Source: Novosphingobium sp. (lineage in GTDB: Bacteria; Pseudomonadota; Alphaproteobacteria; Sphingomonadales; Sphingomonadaceae). Taken from it: a DNA stretch of 64,000 bases. Shown piece by piece: positions 25,062 through 34,667 of the stretch. The stretch covers positions 124,001 through 188,000 of the forward strand of contig JACKKY010000002.1 of NCBI GenBank assembly GCA_024236175.1. The letters run 5' to 3'. The position numbers and the translations under genes are program-made. The first letter of the stretch is position 1; each line of letters starts with the position of its first letter. Under the pieces are notes generated by a model. That model saw nothing but the letters and a program-made list of their open reading frames with translations. It made no database searches and was not told the origin of the DNA.

Positions 25062-27209
25062 ATGATAGAGACCGTCAAGACCTTCTGCCGCAATTGCGGC
25101 GCCCTATGCTCAATGGAAGTGGATGTCGAGGACGGACGCATGGTCACCGCCCGCCCGGATGGCAGTGTCTCGCCCTATGGCGGCTACATGTGTCCCAAGG
25201 GGCTTTCAGCGATCGAATTCCACGGCGATGGCAGCGAACGGCTCCGGCACGCCCTGAAGCGGACGCCTGACGGCAGTTTCGCGCCCGTAGACGCGCAAAC
25301 GGCAATCGATGAGATAGGAGATCGCCTCGCACAGCTCGTCGCCGAGCATGGTCCCCGATCGGTCGCGGTGTATCATGGCACGGCCGCCTATCGCAGCGTG
25401 CTTGGCGGGCTGATGGAGAGGGCCTGGGTGGCTGCGTTGGGAACACCCAACTTCTTCTCGACCATGACGATCGACCAGTCGGCGAAATGGGTCACCATGG
25501 CGCGGATGGGGATAATGGCGAGCGGCAAGCACGTCATGCGCGACGTGGATGTCGCGATCCTCGCCGGGGGTAATCCTGTCGTCACCCACCAGGGGGCACC
25601 ATTCGCACTGTCAGAGAGCGGTGCGCCCGCGCGCGCCTTCCAGGCAGCAAAGGACAGGGGCTGCAAGATCATCATCGTCGATCCGCGCCGGACAGAAACC
25701 GCCCGCTTCGCCGACCTCTTGATCCAGCCGCTGCCTGGCCACGATGCGGAAATCTTCGCCGCCATCGCCCACATCCTGCTGCGCGACGGGACCTACGACC
25801 GAGATTTCGTCGGGCGCTGGTGCAATGGTCTCGACGAATTGCGCGCCGCGGTCGCGCCGTTCACGCCTGAATCGGCCGCGGCGCGTGCGGACGTTCCCGT
25901 CGAACAGATCGAGCAGGCCGCAAAATGGCTGGGCGAAGCCAAGAAGCCCTATGCCGGAAGCGGATCTGGACCATCCTTTTCCGCTCATTCGAATACCGCC
26001 GATCACATGATCGAAGTGGTCAATGCCCTTTGCGGCGGATACCGGCGCGCGGGCGATCTGGTGCGCAACCCCGGCACGCTGAAGCCCAAGGATACGTTCG
26101 AAATGGCAGTCTCGCCGACACGCAGTTTCGAACAGGAACCCAAATGCGTCAGCGAGGATACCGGCACGTTGCTGGGCGAGATGCCCTCGGCGCTGATCCC
26201 GCGCGAGATCATGGCCGATTCGCCCGACCGCATCCGCGCTTTGATCTCATTCGGCGGCGATCCGCTCAAGGCGATGGGGGATCCGGCGTTTGCAAAGGCA
26301 GCTCTTGAGAAGCTGGATCTTCTGGTTTCCCTCGATGTGCGGATGAACGAGACCTGCAAGGTATCGGATTACGTCATCGCGACGACGACGCCTTTCGAGC
26401 GTGCCGAGATCACGATTCCCGGCGACGCCATGTTTCCCGAACCGTTCGTGCAATATGCACCGCCGGTCGTTCCAAAGCCCGATGGCGTGATGGACGAGTG
26501 GGAGTTCTTCTGGGGCGTCGCTGCGCGAATGAATGTTCCGCTGACATTCAAATACTGGAACTACGGTCTGCGCTTCGAGGATATCGCCAACGGTTTGCCG
26601 ATGAGCATGCAGGAGAAACCGGATCCGGAGGAACTCTGCCGTTTCCTGTGCAGCGACAGCCTTGTTCCTTTCGACGAGGTCAAGGCCAATCCGGGCGGTG
26701 TGTGTCCGCGGAACGCCGCACGAGAGGTGCAGCCTGCTCCGGACAGTTCGGGCCGGCTCGAGCTCTGTCCGCCCGATGTGGCTGCAGAACTTGCCGAAGT
26801 GGCAAGCGAAGTGCCTCAGCGTGGTTTTTCCCACCAACTGATCAGCCGGCGGATCCTGCACGCGATCAACGGCGCCTATGTCGATTCGAGCGAGGCGCGG
26901 CGGCGTTACCCGGTGAATTTCGCCTACATGAACCCGGACGACATGCGCGAAGCCGGGCTGTCAGACGGTGAGAAGATCGAGATATCTTCCGAATTCGGCA
27001 CGATCAGGACGCTCGCCAAAGCCGAGAACCGACTTCGGACCGGCGTGGTTTCCATGACGCATATGTTCGGACAATTGGTGGGCTCGGACGATCCCGAGGC
27101 GGATGGAGGAGCGAATGTCGGTGAACTCACCTCGCTCACAAGCCATGTTCAGGCGATCAATTTCATGCCTCGCTTCTCGGGCATACCCGTCAACATCCGG
27201 GCGATCTGA
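25062..27209 (+). CDS. Bis-MGD molybdenum/tungsten oxidoreductase, 4Fe-4S containing
   Basis: The 715-residue protein has the N-terminal 4Fe-4S motif Cys9-x2-Cys12-x3-Cys16...Cys44 (CRNCGALC and MCPKG). It continues with the molybdopterin oxidoreductase fold (VAILAGGNPVVTHQG, IIIVDPRRTETARFADL) and a C-terminal dinucleotide-binding domain. It belongs to the broad formate-dehydrogenase/DMSO-reductase superfamily. No TAT signal is visible, so it is probably cytoplasmic. No Cys or Sec is seen at the usual metal-ligand position around STMTIDQSAKW, so the metal ligand is uncertain. No electron-transfer or maturation subunit is adjacent. It could be a hydroxylase, hydratase or dehydrogenase. Confidence 0.85.
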   Translation: MIETVKTFCRNCGALCSMEVDVEDGRMVTARPDGSVSPYGGYMCPKGLSAIEFHGDGSERLRHALKRTPDGSFAPVDAQTAIDEIGDRLAQLVAEHGPRSVAVYHGTAAYRSVLGGLMERAWVAALGTPNFFSTMTIDQSAKWVTMARMGIMASGKHVMRDVDVAILAGGNPVVTHQGAPFALSESGAPARAFQAAKDRGCKIIIVDPRRTETARFADLLIQPLPGHDAEIFAAIAHILLRDGTYDRDFVGRWCNGLDELRAAVAPFTPESAAARADVPVEQIEQAAKWLGEAKKPYAGSGSGPSFSAHSNTADHMIEVVNALCGGYRRAGDLVRNPGTLKPKDTFEMAVSPTRSFEQEPKCVSEDTGTLLGEMPSALIPREIMADSPDRIRALISFGGDPLKAMGDPAFAKAALEKLDLLVSLDVRMNETCKVSDYVIATTTPFERAEITIPGDAMFPEPFVQYAPPVVPKPDGVMDEWEFFWGVAARMNVPLTFKYWNYGLRFEDIANGLPMSMQEKPDPEELCRFLCSDSLVPFDEVKANPGGVCPRNAAREVQPAPDSSGRLELCPPDVAAELAEVASEVPQRGFSHQLISRRILHAINGAYVDSSEARRRYPVNFAYMNPDDMREAGLSDGEKIEISSEFGTIRTLAKAENRLRTGVVSMTHMFGQLVGSDDPEADGGANVGELTSLTSHVQAINFMPRFSGIPVNIRAI

Positions 27210-27210
27210 A

Positions 27211-27801
27211 TTATTCGGGTGCGCCGTACTTGTCGGCGAGTTCCAGCAGGTCCGGCAGACGCTCGGCGCCGGTTGAGCGCATCACCCCTGCGACCATGAC
27301 ATAGCAGCCGACCGTAAACAGGAAATCGAGCATCTGCTTCTCGTTCCATTCGAGCATCAGCGCATCCCAGTTCGCATCGCTGATCTTCCTGTCGTTCACC
27401 AGGTCCTCGGTCGCCCGGATAACGGTACGCTCGAACTCGGTGAAATAGGGATCGTCCGCACCGCGCTGGATCGGCCCGTACATGTCCGGAGACAGGCCAC
27501 AGCTCACGCTGGTCTGCAGATGGCTGGACCACATGTAGGTTGCCTTGCAAAGCCATGCAGTGCGCATGATCGCTATCTGGCGCAGCTTGACCGGCAATGT
27601 GTTGTTGCTCAGCAGATGGATGTTGAGCGGCGAGAAAGCGTTCGCAAGCTGCGGATGATGGGCGAAAGTCCGCAGGACCGGATTCTTGTCCGCATCCTTG
27701 AATATGCCCCCTGTCCACTGCGCGAAGAAAGCCCGGGTTTCGTCAGTGAACTCCTCGGGTTGTATCTGCGGCAAGCGGGCAGGGGGATCCGGCCTTTGCA
27801 T
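27211..27801 (-). CDS. Carboxymuconolactone-decarboxylase-family protein
   Basis: The 196-residue AhpD/CMD-fold protein contains QIAIMRTAWLCKATYMWSSH, which is the CMD helix pair. A single Cys followed by W-x2-H replaces the CxxC of peroxidase-type AhpD, so a redox role is less likely than a lyase or structural one. The start lies 5 nt after the RNase E stop on the same strand, with the GGAATAGG overlapping that stop as its ribosome site, so it is probably translated from the end of the rne transcript. Its function is unknown. It converges with the molybdenum enzyme gene (1 bp apart). Confidence 0.82.
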   Translation of the reverse strand: MQRPDPPARLPQIQPEEFTDETRAFFAQWTGGIFKDADKNPVLRTFAHHPQLANAFSPLNIHLLSNNTLPVKLRQIAIMRTAWLCKATYMWSSHLQTSVSCGLSPDMYGPIQRGADDPYFTEFERTVIRATEDLVNDRKISDANWDALMLEWNEKQMLDFLFTVGCYVMVAGVMRSTGAERLPDLLELADKYGAPE

Positions 27802-27806
27802 TCAGC

Positions 27807-30641
27807 CTATTCCTGTTCGGCCCCGAACGTGCGCTGCCACCATCCGCGGCGCTTGGGTTCGGAACCGGAATCGTTCTCGGCATCGGCAGAATCCTGAGCC
27901 ACGACCGTAGCGGCGACCGCTTCGGCACTGCTCGAAGAGTCAGCGGCTGCTTCCTCCGTTTGCGGCTCTGCTTCAGTCACTGCGTCTCCGTCAGGCTTCG
28001 GCTTCCTGCTGCGCCGGGTCCGCTTAGGAGCGGGCGTTGCTTCTTCCTCGGCAGCCGCGGCGGGAGCGTCTTCGCTCGCGGGCTCCGCTTCGGCCTCGAC
28101 TTCGGCCTTCTTGCGCCGCGTGCGTTTCGGCTTGGGTTTGGCCTCCTGTTCGACGTCACCCGATTCTGCGGCCGCGTCCGTGGCAGTATCTTCGCCGGCA
28201 TCCTCGGCTTGCTTTGCGGGCTTCCTGCGTCGACTGCGTGACTTGGGCTTTTCCTCGGAGGCAGCCTCGTCAGCAGGGGGAGTTTCGGCAGAAGCGCTCT
28301 CAGTCGAAGCTGACTCGGTCTCTACCGGAGCCTCATCCTCTACCTCTACTTCATCAGAGGTTTCTGCAGGGACGACCTCGACTTCCGCCTGGATTTCGTC
28401 TTCCGGCGCCTGAATGGCTGCATCTTCCGGAGTCTCGCTGCCGGCCGCTTCCTCGCTCCGCCCGCGACCACCGCGACGGCGACGTCCTCCTCGCCGGCGG
28501 CGCTTCTTGGGCATTTCGCCTTCTTCATCGGCATCGCCTTGGCCTTCAGCCGCTTCGTCGTCGCGGTCCTGCTCCAGATCGTTCTGGTCGTCGGCTTGTA
28601 GCTCGCCGCGCCGATCGCGACCACGGCCACCCCGACGGCGCTTTTTCCGCTTCTTGCGGGCATCGCCATCCTCTTCTTCGATGTCTTCCTCGAGCCCTTC
28701 GAATTCCTCCTCGAAATCCTCGTCCACGAGCGGCGCGAATTCCGGAACGAAATTGGGGCGAGGGCCGGAGGAAGCGACGCGCATCTTGGCGCCTTCGTCC
28801 TCACCCTCGGGTATGACTTCCACGCGCACGCCGTAACGGCTTTCGATTTCGGCGAGATCGCCGCGCTTGGAATTCAGCAGGTAGATCGTCGCTTCAGTGC
28901 TCGCAAAGAGAGTGATCTCGCTGCCGTTGCCCTTGGCCGCCTCGTCCTCGATAAGGCGCAGGGCGGAAAGGCCCGCCGAACTGGCGGTGCGGACCAGGCC
29001 GGTGCCATCGCAATGAGGGCAGGTCCGGGTGGTCGCTTCCAGCACGCCGGTGCGAAGGCGTTGACGGCTCATCTCCATCAGGCCGAAGCTTGATATACGG
29101 CCGACCTGGATGCGGGCACGGTCGTTCTTTAGGGCCTCCTTCATCGCCTTCTCGATCTTGCGGATGTTCGATCCGTATTCCATGTCGATGAAGTCGATGA
29201 CGACCAGACCGGCCATGTCGCGCAAGCGCAACTGGCGGGCTATCTCGCGGGCTGCTTCCAGGTTGGTGTTGAGCGCCGTCGCCTCGATACCGTGTTCCTT
29301 GGTGGCGCGGCCGGAGTTAATGTCGATGGATACCAGCGCCTCGGTCGGGTTGATGACGATGTATCCGCCGGATTTGAGCTGCACGACCGGGTCGTACATC
29401 GCAGTGAGCTGATCTTCCGCGCCGTAGCGCTGGAACAAAGGCACCGGGTCGCTGTATGGCTTCACCCGCCGGGCGTGGCTCGGCATCAGCAGCTTCATGA
29501 ACTGCTTGGCCGCCTTGTAGCCTTCTTCGCCCTCGACGACGACTTCTTCGATATCGCGGTTATAGATGTCGCGGATCGCGCGCTTGATAAGGTCGCTGTC
29601 CGAATGGATCAGGGCCGGTGCCGCCGAACCGAGCGTTCTCTCGCGGATCTCGTCCCACAGCCGCGCCAGATAATCGAAGTCTCGCTTGATCTCGGTCTTT
29701 GTGCGGGAAACGCCGGCGGTACGTACGATGCAGCCCATGGTCTTGGGCAGGTTCAGTTCGTTGATGATCGCCTTGAGCCGCTTGCGATCGGCTGCAGCGC
29801 TGATCTTGCGCGAAATTCCGCCGCCGTGGCTGGAATTGGGCATCAATACGCAATACCGGCCGGCGAGGCTGAGATAGGTGGTCAGCGCTGCGCCCTTGTT
29901 GCCGCGCTCTTCCTTGACGACCTGCACAAGCAGCACCTGCCGGCGATGGATGACGTCCTGGATCTTGTAGCGGCGGCGCAGGGCCATGCGCTTGTCGCGC
30001 AGCGCGTCGGCTTCCTTGGAACGGCCACGCCCCTGCCTGCGACGGCCGCGGCGCCGGGGCCGGGCTTCCGCTTCTTCTTCGCTTTCGTCGGCGTAGGATT
30101 CGCGGTCCTCGCTCTCGGACTCACTTGCCTCATCGGCTGCGGCCTGGCTTCCGCCATCATCCTCGGCATCCTCGAAGCCGTTCTCGACGTGACCGCCCTC
30201 GATCGTGGCGACCTGGTCCTTCTCGGACGTGTCGATTTCCGTGACACCGCCGTCTTCCTCGAGGTCGTTTTCCGAATAGTCGTCGGCAAGCGCTTCGCTT
30301 TCCGAATCCTCATCGTCTTCGGAAGCGTCGAGAAGGGCCGCCTCCTCCTCTGCATGAGCCGCCTCTTCCGCAAGGAGCGCCTCGCGGTCTTCCTTCGGAA
30401 TCTGGTAATAGTCAGGGTGGATTTCGCTGAACGCGAGGAAGCCGTGTCGGTTTCCGCCGAAATCGACAAACGCCGCCTGAAGCGACGGTTCGACCCTGGT
30501 TACCTTTGCGAGGTAGATATTGCCTTTGATCTGCTTGCGATCGGCAGATTCAAAATCGAATTCCTCAATACGGTTGCCTTTGAGCACCGCCACCCGCGTT
30601 TCTTCCGGGTGGCGCGCATCGATCAACATGCGCGTTGCCAT
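27807..30641 (-). CDS. rne: Ribonuclease E
   Basis: The 944-residue endoribonuclease starts at the ATG at 30641 (MATRMLIDARHPEETR), the conserved N-terminus; the open frame runs further upstream but is not family-like. The S1 domain (from about residue 36) is interrupted by an acidic Glu/Asp/Ser-rich insertion (about 85-190) followed by a basic RPRRRGRRRQGRGRSK stretch, as in other alphaproteobacterial RNase E. The catalytic region includes VVIDFIDMEYGSN. The zinc-link CPHCDGTG is at 541-548. The C-terminal 300 residues are low-complexity acidic and basic tracts, the usual scaffold for the degradosome. Arginine-rich patches there probably bind RNA. Confidence 0.95.
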   Translation of the reverse strand: MATRMLIDARHPEETRVAVLKGNRIEEFDFESADRKQIKGNIYLAKVTRVEPSLQAAFVDFGGNRHGFLAFSEIHPDYYQIPKEDREALLAEEAAHAEEEAALLDASEDDEDSESEALADDYSENDLEEDGGVTEIDTSEKDQVATIEGGHVENGFEDAEDDGGSQAAADEASESESEDRESYADESEEEAEARPRRRGRRRQGRGRSKEADALRDKRMALRRRYKIQDVIHRRQVLLVQVVKEERGNKGAALTTYLSLAGRYCVLMPNSSHGGGISRKISAAADRKRLKAIINELNLPKTMGCIVRTAGVSRTKTEIKRDFDYLARLWDEIRERTLGSAAPALIHSDSDLIKRAIRDIYNRDIEEVVVEGEEGYKAAKQFMKLLMPSHARRVKPYSDPVPLFQRYGAEDQLTAMYDPVVQLKSGGYIVINPTEALVSIDINSGRATKEHGIEATALNTNLEAAREIARQLRLRDMAGLVVIDFIDMEYGSNIRKIEKAMKEALKNDRARIQVGRISSFGLMEMSRQRLRTGVLEATTRTCPHCDGTGLVRTASSAGLSALRLIEDEAAKGNGSEITLFASTEATIYLLNSKRGDLAEIESRYGVRVEVIPEGEDEGAKMRVASSGPRPNFVPEFAPLVDEDFEEEFEGLEEDIEEEDGDARKKRKKRRRGGRGRDRRGELQADDQNDLEQDRDDEAAEGQGDADEEGEMPKKRRRRGGRRRRGGRGRSEEAAGSETPEDAAIQAPEDEIQAEVEVVPAETSDEVEVEDEAPVETESASTESASAETPPADEAASEEKPKSRSRRRKPAKQAEDAGEDTATDAAAESGDVEQEAKPKPKRTRRKKAEVEAEAEPASEDAPAAAAEEEATPAPKRTRRSRKPKPDGDAVTEAEPQTEEAAADSSSSAEAVAATVVAQDSADAENDSGSEPKRRGWWQRTFGAEQE

Positions 30642-31145
30642 TTTGAATTCTCCAAACGCGCCGCGGCACGGAAGATTCCGGTGGGGCGGCGCGCATTTCT
30701 GTAGGGATGCCGCGCGACTGCGCTGGGCCGAGGGCCTTCGTGCGGGGTGCGGCAAAATGAAGTGGGCCGGGGCGAAGCTGCGCCGGGGCCGTCGGATATG
30801 TGTCTGCGAGTTTGAAAATGCGCGGCGATTCCGGACACGCGGCGCCGTTGTTCCATGCAGCCTGAGCCCTCAGGGACAAAGACTGGGAAGACGGCAATTG
30901 GGTTTTCATGTCTCGCGTCAACCTGTTCGGTCCGGCGACGGATCGCCGGAAGTCTGCCGGAATTCAGCGTCCTGCGAGCCTGCTGATGGCGGCGCCTTGG
31001 GCGCGGGCCGTTTCGCTAGGGTCGGGGCGAGCTTGCTCCGGTGACAAAGGGGTTAGCATCCATGAGGTTAGTCGGCAAGTTTCTTGCTGAAGGTCAATCT
31101 CTGGCGCTTCCCCTTTAACTTGTCCCGGTCTAGTCAGGCCCGAAC
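30642..31145. other. 504-bp divergent region between rne and the amidase gene
   Basis: No supported gene. The half nearest rne is very GC-rich and would form the rne 5' leader, where RNase E autoregulation acts in other bacteria; no known leader family could be recognised by eye. The half nearest the amidase contains its promoter, but no clear hexamer pair was found. Confidence 0.6.
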
Positions 31146-32012
31146 ATGGATCGTCGCCTTCAATTAGCCCTCGTCCTGTTGGTGCCCGTGGCCGTCCTGC
31201 TCGCCATGATCGCCGTCGATTTCGGCATCGGGGGACCGGGCAGGGGGCGAGACTACGTGCTGCGTGTCGAGTTGCCGCCAGCTGGCGGCAGAATCGGCCT
31301 TCCCAAGGTGCAGGGACCACCCGATGCCAGCCGTCCATTGGTCGTCCTGGATCCCGGCCATGGCGGGCATGATCCCGGCGCGGGCACCGGGGACCTCAAG
31401 GAGAAGATGCTGACCCTGCAGCTTGCGGAGGCGCTGCGCGATGCCCTGCTTGAAAACGGCGGCATCCGTGTCGCGCTCACGCGGGACGACGACCGCTATC
31501 TGATGCTCGCCGAGCGATCGAGCATCGCTCGCAGGCTCAAGGCCGACCTTTTCCTTTCGATCCATGCCGACAGTGTCGACAACGACGGGGCCAGGGGAGC
31601 CAGCGTCTATACATTGTCGGAGCGTGGCACCAACGAGGTGGCGGCCAGGATGGCGGCAAGGGAAAATGGTGCCGACGAGGTCAATGGCGTTCGTCTTTCG
31701 ATGACGAGCGATACCGTGGGGAATATCCTGCTCGATCTCTCGCAGCGCGAAACGCAGATCAATTCAGAACAGTTCGCCCGCCTCATCTTGCGTGAGATCG
31801 GCGGGAGGATGCGGCTTCACGACCCGGATGTACAATCAGCAGCGTTTGCCGTTCTCAAGTCACCCGACCTTCCGTCCGTTCTCTTCGAGTCAGGCTACAT
31901 CAGCAATCCCGACGATGCTGCCTTCCTCTCGTCGGACAAGGGACGAGAGATTTTCGCGCAGGTGCTGGCCCAGGCAATCCGGGTGTATTTCGCCCGACGA
32001 ACCGGAGTGTGA
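31146..32012 (+). CDS. amiC: N-acetylmuramoyl-L-alanine amidase (Amidase_3)
   Basis: The 288-residue zinc amidase has an N-terminal membrane anchor or signal (LALVLLVPVAVLLAMIAV, residues 7-24). The zinc ligands are His72 (DPGHGG), Glu86 and His140 (LSIHAD), and the catalytic glutamate is Glu248 in LFESGYISN. It splits the amide bond between N-acetylmuramic acid and L-alanine in septal peptidoglycan. It lacks the N-terminal AMIN domain of E. coli AmiC, so septal targeting may differ; the symbol marks the closest named class. It is followed 73 bp later by PBP1A, a common alphaproteobacterial pairing. Confidence 0.9.
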   Translation: MDRRLQLALVLLVPVAVLLAMIAVDFGIGGPGRGRDYVLRVELPPAGGRIGLPKVQGPPDASRPLVVLDPGHGGHDPGAGTGDLKEKMLTLQLAEALRDALLENGGIRVALTRDDDRYLMLAERSSIARRLKADLFLSIHADSVDNDGARGASVYTLSERGTNEVAARMAARENGADEVNGVRLSMTSDTVGNILLDLSQRETQINSEQFARLILREIGGRMRLHDPDVQSAAFAVLKSPDLPSVLFESGYISNPDDAAFLSSDKGREIFAQVLAQAIRVYFARRTGV

Positions 32013-32085
32013 TCGCGCCCCGGGGGCGTGAATGTGCAATCGGGCGCTTCCCCTTGCCGGACGCAGGAGCTAAAGCCGCGGGGCA

Positions 32086-34611
32086 ATGGCTGAATCCCCT
32101 TCGCCCGAAGACGAGAACCTGCGTTACCGGATACGCCGTGAAGCAAGCGGTGCGTTGGCGTGGTTTCGTGAGAATTGGCACGAGAAGCGCTGGTTCCGCT
32201 GGGGAGCTTCGGCGCTCGGAATATTCCTCGCGGGTTTTCTGCTGTTCTGGATCGTGCTTACCCGCAACCTGCCGTCGGCTGACAAGCTGCTCGACTATCA
32301 GCCGCCGCTGCCGACGATGGTGCGCGCAATGGATGGCGAGATCATCTACAGCTACGCGCGCGAACGTCGTGTGCAATTGCGGTTCGTCGATTTCCCCAAG
32401 ACACTGATCGATGCGTTCCTCTCCGCAGAGGACAAGACGTTCTGGAGCCACGGCGGTGTGGATTTCACGGGACTGGCCGGTGCAGTGGTCGACTACATTT
32501 CCAAGATCGGCTCCGGCCAGCGCGCCAAGGGCGGGTCGACCATCACGCAGCAGGTGGCCAAGAATATCCTGATCGGGGACGAGTATTCGATCACGCGCAA
32601 GCTGAAGGAAATGATCCTGGCGCGTCGTATCGAAGGTACGCTGAACAAGCAGCAGATCCTCGAACTCTACCTGAACGAGATCCCGCTGGGACGTCAGAGT
32701 TTCGGCGTACAGGCGGCGGCGCGGGCCTACTTCGACAAGGATGTCGGCGAACTCCAGCTTCATGAGACAGCGTTTCTCGCGATCCTGCCCAAGGCTCCGG
32801 AGCGCTACGGCCGGGCCAAGCACGAAAAGCTGGCGATCTCGAGACGCAATTATGTCCTCGACCAGATGGTCGACAATGGTTGGGCGTCACGTGCCGAGGC
32901 CGACCGCGCCAAGGCAAGGCCGCTGGGTGTCATTCCACGCCGGTCCCAGTCCTACGACCCTTCGGTCGGCTATTTTGCGGAAGAAGTGCGCCGTCGCCTG
33001 ATCGATCGTTATGGCGAAACTGCCGAAGACAGTCCGAACAGCGTATATGCCGGGGGCTTGTGGGTCCGCACATCGCTGAATCAGGAAATGCAGCGCGCCG
33101 CGCAGGACGCCTTGCGGGCGGGCCTGCTCCGCTACCACAGCGGCAAGGGGTGGCGCGGACCGATCGCCCATATCGTTCTCGACCCGGAGCAGTGGCGCTC
33201 CCAGCTTGTCATGGTGAACAGGTCGATCAGCTATAAGGACTGGCGCGTCGGCGTCGTGCTGCAGCGTGACGGCAACTCGGCCACCATCGGTTTTTCCGAC
33301 GGCGATACCGCACCGTTGACGAGTCTTCCCGATCAGTTGCGCGTTGGCAATGTGATCGCGGCAGCGCCAGCGGGCAACGGCACGTATGCCGTGCGGACCG
33401 TGCCGGAGGTCTCGGGCGGGATGGTCGTGGAAAGCGTCGATTCGGGACGCATACTGGCCATGCAAGGCGGATTCGATGCGGGGCTGGGGGCGTTCAACCG
33501 CGCTACCCAGGCGATGCGCCAGCCGGGCTCGACGATCAAACCGTTCGTCTATGCAACCGGCCTCGATTTCGGGATGACGCCCGCAACCATGGTTCTGGAC
33601 GGCACATTCTGCGTCTATCAGGGCGCCAGATTGGGCCAGAAATGTTTCCGGAACTTCGGCGGCGGCGGAGGCGGGAATCACACCATGCGCTGGGGACTGG
33701 AACAGTCCCGTAACCTGATGACGGTGCGGATCGCGAACGACACGGGCATGGACCGGGTGACCAAGACCTTCAAGAATCTCGGTATCGGCGATTACAATTC
33801 GTACCTCTCCTTCGCCCTCGGCGCGGGTGAGACAACCGTTTCCAGGATGGTCAATGCGTATGCGGCGCTCGCCAACAACGGCGTGCAGTTCACGCCGACG
33901 CTAATCGACTACATCCAGGACCGGAACGGCAAGGTCATCTGGCGGGCGGACAAGCGCCGTTGCATTGGCTGCAGCATGGCGAAGTGGGACGGCAAGCCGA
34001 TGCCGCGCCTGGCCCCTCGCGGCAAGCAGGTCATGGATCCCGGCACCGCGTATCAGGTCGTGCATATGCTTGAGGGAGTAGTCACCCGAGGCACGGCTGT
34101 CGTATTGCGCGACCTGAAGTTGCCATTGTTCGGCAAGACCGGCACCACGAGCGGCCCGACCGACGTCTGGTTTGTCGGGGGATCGCAGAAATATGTCGCT
34201 GGCGTCTACATGGGCTACGATACGCCCCGGTCCCTGGGAGGCTATGCCCAGGGCGGGCGGTTCGCCGCGCCCGTGTTCAAACAGTTCGTGCAGGAAACCA
34301 AGTCCAGCTGGGGAAGCCAGCCGTTTGTCGCACCGGAAGGCATCAGGATGGTGCGTATCGACCGTGTCACGGGCAAGAGGGTGTTTGGAGCCGAGCCCGG
34401 CAACGAGCCCAAGGCAGCGGTAATCTGGGAGGCATTCAAGCCCGATACGGAGCCGCGCAGGCTGGCCAAGGCAGACGAGTTTGCCAGCCAGCGTGATGCA
34501 TTGATTGCCGATATACGCCGCAGCCGGTCTGCCGATGCGGTTCACGGGGCGCAGGTCGGGAGTTCTTCCGAACCGAGGGATTTCGCTGAGGAACAAGGCG
34601 GGGTTTACTAG
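32086..34611 (+). CDS. mrcA: Penicillin-binding protein 1A, bifunctional
   Basis: The 841-residue class A PBP has a membrane segment (about 41-58). The glycosyltransferase domain carries catalytic Glu115 in SAEDKTFWSHGGVDF and GGSTITQQVAKN. The transpeptidase domain has the S-x-x-K motif STIK (Ser482, Lys485), SRN and KTGT (FGKTGTTSG). It polymerises and cross-links peptidoglycan. It follows the amidase and probably shares its transcript. The prfB gene that often follows this pair in related genomes is not present here; a MarR operon begins 55 bp later. Confidence 0.95.
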   Translation: MAESPSPEDENLRYRIRREASGALAWFRENWHEKRWFRWGASALGIFLAGFLLFWIVLTRNLPSADKLLDYQPPLPTMVRAMDGEIIYSYARERRVQLRFVDFPKTLIDAFLSAEDKTFWSHGGVDFTGLAGAVVDYISKIGSGQRAKGGSTITQQVAKNILIGDEYSITRKLKEMILARRIEGTLNKQQILELYLNEIPLGRQSFGVQAAARAYFDKDVGELQLHETAFLAILPKAPERYGRAKHEKLAISRRNYVLDQMVDNGWASRAEADRAKARPLGVIPRRSQSYDPSVGYFAEEVRRRLIDRYGETAEDSPNSVYAGGLWVRTSLNQEMQRAAQDALRAGLLRYHSGKGWRGPIAHIVLDPEQWRSQLVMVNRSISYKDWRVGVVLQRDGNSATIGFSDGDTAPLTSLPDQLRVGNVIAAAPAGNGTYAVRTVPEVSGGMVVESVDSGRILAMQGGFDAGLGAFNRATQAMRQPGSTIKPFVYATGLDFGMTPATMVLDGTFCVYQGARLGQKCFRNFGGGGGGNHTMRWGLEQSRNLMTVRIANDTGMDRVTKTFKNLGIGDYNSYLSFALGAGETTVSRMVNAYAALANNGVQFTPTLIDYIQDRNGKVIWRADKRRCIGCSMAKWDGKPMPRLAPRGKQVMDPGTAYQVVHMLEGVVTRGTAVVLRDLKLPLFGKTGTTSGPTDVWFVGGSQKYVAGVYMGYDTPRSLGGYAQGGRFAAPVFKQFVQETKSSWGSQPFVAPEGIRMVRIDRVTGKRVFGAEPGNEPKAAVIWEAFKPDTEPRRLAKADEFASQRDALIADIRRSRSADAVHGAQVGSSSEPRDFAEEQGGVY

Positions 34612-34630
34612 CCGCCCCGAAGGAATGCAT

Positions 34631-34667
34631 TTGACATGATTATGTCAAGTTGACACGATCGTGACAT
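34631..34667 (+). promoter_or_regulatory. Probable MarR operator and leaderless promoter
   Basis: A perfect dyad TTGACAT-N4-ATGTCAA lies at 34631-34648. It is followed one base later by a related element TTGACAC-N4-GTGACAT (34650-34667) whose core CACGATCGTG is palindromic. TTGACA at 34631-34636 is a consensus -35; 17 bp downstream CACGAT (34654-34659) is a weak -10. That places the transcription start at or next to the MarR ATG (34666), which has no ribosome site, so the mRNA may be leaderless and the operator may cover the promoter. Confidence 0.55.

Noticed and set aside
32013..32030. CGCCCC/GGGGCG dyad after the amidase stop as a terminator
   Set aside because: The stem is short, has almost no loop and no T-tract, and the amidase and PBP1A genes are probably co-transcribed.
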